Assembly: GCA_020249925.1 (NCBI GenBank)
Contig: JADCER010000006.1
Coordinates: 62,001 to 126,000, forward strand
From: Roseomonas sp.
GTDB lineage: Bacteria > Pseudomonadota > Alphaproteobacteria > Acetobacterales > Acetobacteraceae
Direction: 5' to 3'
DNA length: 64,000 nucleotides
Every line of letters starts with the position of its first letter. The stretch's first letter is position 1. The translations under genes and the position numbers were made by a program. The notes beneath the pieces are model-generated. The model searched no databases, was not told where the DNA came from, and worked only from the letters and a program-made list of their open reading frames with translations. Shown one piece after another: positions 61,380-64,000 of the stretch.

Positions 61380-62302
61380 TCCTGGGGCGCGCCCATGGCA
61401 TAAGGCTTCAGTGCGGCGTTGATCATGGCGTGGGTTGGCGTTGGCACACCAAGCGCGCGGCCCTGCGCCACCACCTTCCCGGATAGCCACGGCAATTCAA
61501 TACGGTGGCCACGAATCAAATCCACCGCCATGGAAGCCCTCATCCCCGCTGGCGCGCCCATGGTAAATTTCATGCTACGTTCCAGCACATCATCCGGCAA
61601 CCAAACACCCTTGGCGCGGGCAAGTGCGATCACTTCTTCAAACCCTGCGCGGAAATAGGGCGCGATATCGGCGTCATCGCGCAATTCACCCAACGGACGA
61701 CGCGTGAGCGCCGTCATGCCGGAATTCGTCGCCAGGATAATGAATTTCAGCCAAAGCTCTGTCAGGATGCGATCACTCAGCGTCGCGTCAAATCCTGCGC
61801 GCTGGCACCATTCCAGAAATGTCTTGCCGCGCGCCGAGATACTGCCATCCAACTCGCCAAAGGCAAGGCGCATGAAGGTGCCGGTCTGGCGAATGACACC
61901 CGGCGCATCAATGGTAGCGCTGATTTGCGCGACACCACCCATCACCGCTTTCGCGCCCAAAATGGGGATCAGTCTTTCGCTGGCATCAATGCCGTTCTGC
62001 AAGGGCAGCACGGCTGTCTCCGGCCCAACCATCGGGCGAATTGCCTCACCGGCGCTTTCCACATCCCATAGCTTGACGCAGAACATCACCAGATCCACTG
62101 GCCCAATGCTGGCAGGATCATCAGTGGCTTTGGTCGGCAGCAGATGCGTCTCACCCCGACCACCAATGATGCGCAACCCATCACGCTGCATCGCCGCCAG
62201 ATGCGCGCCGCGGGCGATGAAGGTCACATCCGCCCCCGCCTTGGCCAAGGCCGCGCCAAAACCTCCGCCAACACCGCCTGTCCCCATCACCGCAATGCGC
62301 AT
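61376..62302 (-). CDS. panE: 2-dehydropantoate 2-reductase family protein
   Basis: A 308-residue NADPH-dependent reductase. N-terminal MRIAVMGTGGVGGGFGAALA is the Rossmann nucleotide-binding loop; CVKLWDVESA, LQNGIDASE and the catalytic lysine in ELWLKFIILATNSGMTAL are present. The reaction would be ketopantoate to pantoate in CoA synthesis, but many paralogues reduce other 2-oxoacids, so panE is provisional. ATG 62302 with AGGAG upstream beats a longer frame. Convergent with the second deacetylase gene. Confidence 0.85.
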   Translation of the reverse strand: MRIAVMGTGGVGGGFGAALAKAGADVTFIARGAHLAAMQRDGLRIIGGRGETHLLPTKATDDPASIGPVDLVMFCVKLWDVESAGEAIRPMVGPETAVLPLQNGIDASERLIPILGAKAVMGGVAQISATIDAPGVIRQTGTFMRLAFGELDGSISARGKTFLEWCQRAGFDATLSDRILTELWLKFIILATNSGMTALTRRPLGELRDDADIAPYFRAGFEEVIALARAKGVWLPDDVLERSMKFTMGAPAGMRASMAVDLIRGHRIELPWLSGKVVAQGRALGVPTPTHAMINAALKPYAMGAPQD

Positions 62303-62444
62303 GCCAATTCTCCTGTAGGTGCGGCCAGTGTATCGCTGCGCGGTTGGCCTGTCATGCCAGGTGGGCAGCGCGCTTTCGGTCTCGAATCCCGCACGCCGTC
62401 GCGCTATGCTGTCCAAGGTTTCACGCCCTACCCCCAGGACAAGC

Positions 62445-63815
62445 ATGGCCTTCGCGCAGACCATCGGCACCACGCATTATGTCTTCCCCGATCTGAAGAC
62501 ATTGCTCGCGCGCGCGACCCCCTTTCGGTCCGGCGACGCGCTGGCGGGTGTGGCTGCCGAAAGCGCTGAAGAACGCATCGCCGCGCAGCGTGCGCTGGCC
62601 GATCTGCCGCTCAGGCATTTTCTCTCAGAAAGCGTCATTCCCTACGAAAATGATGAGGTCACGCGCCTGATCCAGGACAGCCACGATAAGGCTGCCTTTG
62701 CCCAGATCAGCAGCCTGACGATTGGTGGCCTGCGCGATTGGTTGCTTGCCGATGCGGCCGATAGCGCGACCCTTGCTGCGCTTGCACCGGGGCTAACGCC
62801 GGAAATGGTGGCGGCGGTTTCGAAAATCATGCGCGCGGCGGATTTGATTACCGTCGCGGCGAAATGCGTCAATGTCACACGCTTCCGCAATACCATCGGC
62901 CTCAAGGGCAGGCTTTCCATTCGCCTGCAACCCAATCACCCAACCGATGATCCGCGCGGCATCGCCGCCGCCACGCTTGATGGGCTGTTGCTCGGCGCTG
63001 GCGATGCCGTGATAGGCGTCAATCCCGCGACCGATAATGTGGAAGCGGTACTGCGCATTCTGGATATGCTGGACAGGCTGCGCATCGCCTATGATATCCC
63101 AACGCAAAGCTGTGTGCTGGCGCATGTCACCACCACCATGCGCGCCATGGATATGGGCGCGCCGGTTGACCTGGTGTTTCAATCCATTGGCGGGACAGAA
63201 GGTGTCAATCGATCCTTTGGTGTTGATCTGGCCCTACTCACCGAAGCGTATGAACAGGCGCTCACGCTCAAGCGCGGCAGCCTTGGGCAGAATGTGATGT
63301 ATTTCGAAACCGGCCAGGGCAGCGCGCTGAGTGCGGATGCGCATCACGGCGTGGATCAGCAAACCCTGGAAGCACGCGCCTATGCGTTGGCGCGGCGCTT
63401 TTCGCCGCTGCTGGTGAATTCCGTCGTGGGCTTCATCGGCCCAGAATATTTGTTTGACGGCAAGCAGATTCTCCGCGCCGGTTTGGAAGATCATTTCTGC
63501 GGCAAGCTGCTTGGCCTGCCGATGGGGGTTGATGTTTGCTACACCAACCATGCGGAAGCGGACCAGGATGATATGGATGCGCTGCTGACTTGCCTTGCCG
63601 CGGCCGGCGTCACTTACGTCATGGGCGTGCCTGGGGCGGATGATGTGATGCTCGCCTATCAATCCACCTCCTTCCATGATGGTCTTTATGCGCGCGCCGC
63701 ACTTGGCAAACGCCCCGCGCCGGAGTTTGAGGATTGGCTGAACCGCATGGGCATTGGCGCGCACACAGAAGCAATCCCCACGCGCCTGTCACCCAAGCTG
63801 ATCGGGCTTGCATGA
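62445..63815 (+). CDS. eutB: Ethanolamine ammonia-lyase large subunit
   Basis: A 456-residue subunit of the B12-dependent enzyme that splits ethanolamine to acetaldehyde and ammonia. Length matches EutB. Characteristic stretches: LPLRHFLSESVIPYENDEVTRL, LKGRLSIRLQPNHPTDDPRGI (in part), YDIPTQSCVLAHVTT, FQSIGGTEGVN, YFETGQGSALSADAHHG and GLPMGVDVCYTNHAEADQDD. I start at ATG 62445 (MAFAQTIGTTHY); the upstream extension is not coding. It overlaps eutC by 4 bases. No microcompartment shell genes are seen in the window, so a shell-less pathway is likely. Confidence 0.95.
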   Translation: MAFAQTIGTTHYVFPDLKTLLARATPFRSGDALAGVAAESAEERIAAQRALADLPLRHFLSESVIPYENDEVTRLIQDSHDKAAFAQISSLTIGGLRDWLLADAADSATLAALAPGLTPEMVAAVSKIMRAADLITVAAKCVNVTRFRNTIGLKGRLSIRLQPNHPTDDPRGIAAATLDGLLLGAGDAVIGVNPATDNVEAVLRILDMLDRLRIAYDIPTQSCVLAHVTTTMRAMDMGAPVDLVFQSIGGTEGVNRSFGVDLALLTEAYEQALTLKRGSLGQNVMYFETGQGSALSADAHHGVDQQTLEARAYALARRFSPLLVNSVVGFIGPEYLFDGKQILRAGLEDHFCGKLLGLPMGVDVCYTNHAEADQDDMDALLTCLAAAGVTYVMGVPGADDVMLAYQSTSFHDGLYARAALGKRPAPEFEDWLNRMGIGAHTEAIPTRLSPKLIGLA

Positions 63816-64000
63816 ACACGCCGAGCAAATGGCGCGATCTGCGCCGCTTCACCGATGCGCGCGTGGCGCTGGGGCGCGTTGGTAATGCGCTGCCCACCGC
63901 CGCGCATCTCGATTTTCAGGAGGCACATGCCCGCGCACGCGATGCGGTTTGGTCAAAACTGGACATTGCGCAATTGGAAGCAGCGCTTGCGCCACTTGGC
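63812..64000 (+). CDS. eutC: Ethanolamine ammonia-lyase small subunit, 5' part
   Basis: The first 63 codons, from an ATG overlapping the eutB stop, are open to the window edge. The N-terminal DARVALGRVGNALPTAAHLDFQ and EAHARARDAVW match EutC, which binds the adenosylcobalamin with EutB. The rest of the gene lies beyond the window. Confidence 0.9.
   Translation, partial: MNTPSKWRDLRRFTDARVALGRVGNALPTAAHLDFQEAHARARDAVWSKLDIAQLEAALAPLG

Noticed and set aside
1..64000. CRISPR arrays, tRNA, rRNA, insertion sequences
   Set aside because: None recognised: the only direct repeats are coding (RTX and srf duplications), no tRNA T-loop pattern and no transposase were seen. A tool scan for tRNA would be more certain.

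Overview
The window is high-GC DNA from an alphaproteobacterium, most likely an Acetobacteraceae/Rhodospirillales heterotroph. This rests on the fused shikimate kinase/3-dehydroquinate synthase, PhaR-controlled polyhydroxyalkanoate (PHA) genes, several tripartite-tricarboxylate (Bug) receptors and operons joined by ATGA overlaps. No rRNA, tRNA, CRISPR array or insertion sequence was seen.

Layout. 1-869 (minus): 5' part of an RTX-type calcium-binding repeat protein. 1405-5487 (minus): two unrelated solute receptors and an M20 deacylase. 5798-8931: hybrid histidine kinase plus response regulator. 8995-11239: AI-2E-family permease and a tartrate/D-malate dehydrogenase. 11326-14697: PHA block (phaA, class III-like phaC, phaE-like gene, divergent phaR with a palindromic operator). 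14800-17553: XRE regulator, xseA, M23 peptidase.

17621-31609 is the most unusual region: an eight-gene, tightly coupled operon. It encodes SrfB (actin/Hsp70-fold), SrfC (P-loop, dynamin-like), a membrane-anchored proline-rich Sel1-like protein, two exported SH3b-VWA proteins made by an exact 1718-bp tandem duplication, a LolD-like ATPase, an FtsX-like permease and an exported formylglycine-generating-enzyme (FGE) fold protein that lacks the usual cysteines. I infer an envelope-spanning, NTP-driven machine that appears poorly described.

31815-37093: an RMD1/DUF155 protein, then an alpha-hydroxyacid dehydrogenase, a GMC oxidoreductase and HdrC/HdrB-like Fe-S proteins. 37097-45804: a C-P lyase locus (phnN, a 2H phosphoesterase, phnMLKJIHG, divergent phnF and a second phnM) with a clear PhnF operator. 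No phosphonate transporter or phnP is visible. 45919-51656: RidA, MFS efflux, accA, xerD, a 48-residue membrane protein and the aroK-aroB fusion.

51738-55927: an unknown AT-richer gene joined in frame to a decayed duplicate of a Bug receptor, an enolase-superfamily enzyme and two Bug receptors. 56090-59490: two AT-richer glycosyltransferase genes, probably acquired. 59536-62302: two polysaccharide-deacetylase-like hydrolases and a ketopantoate reductase. 62445-64000: eutB and the start of eutC (B12-dependent ethanolamine ammonia-lyase), cut by the window edge.
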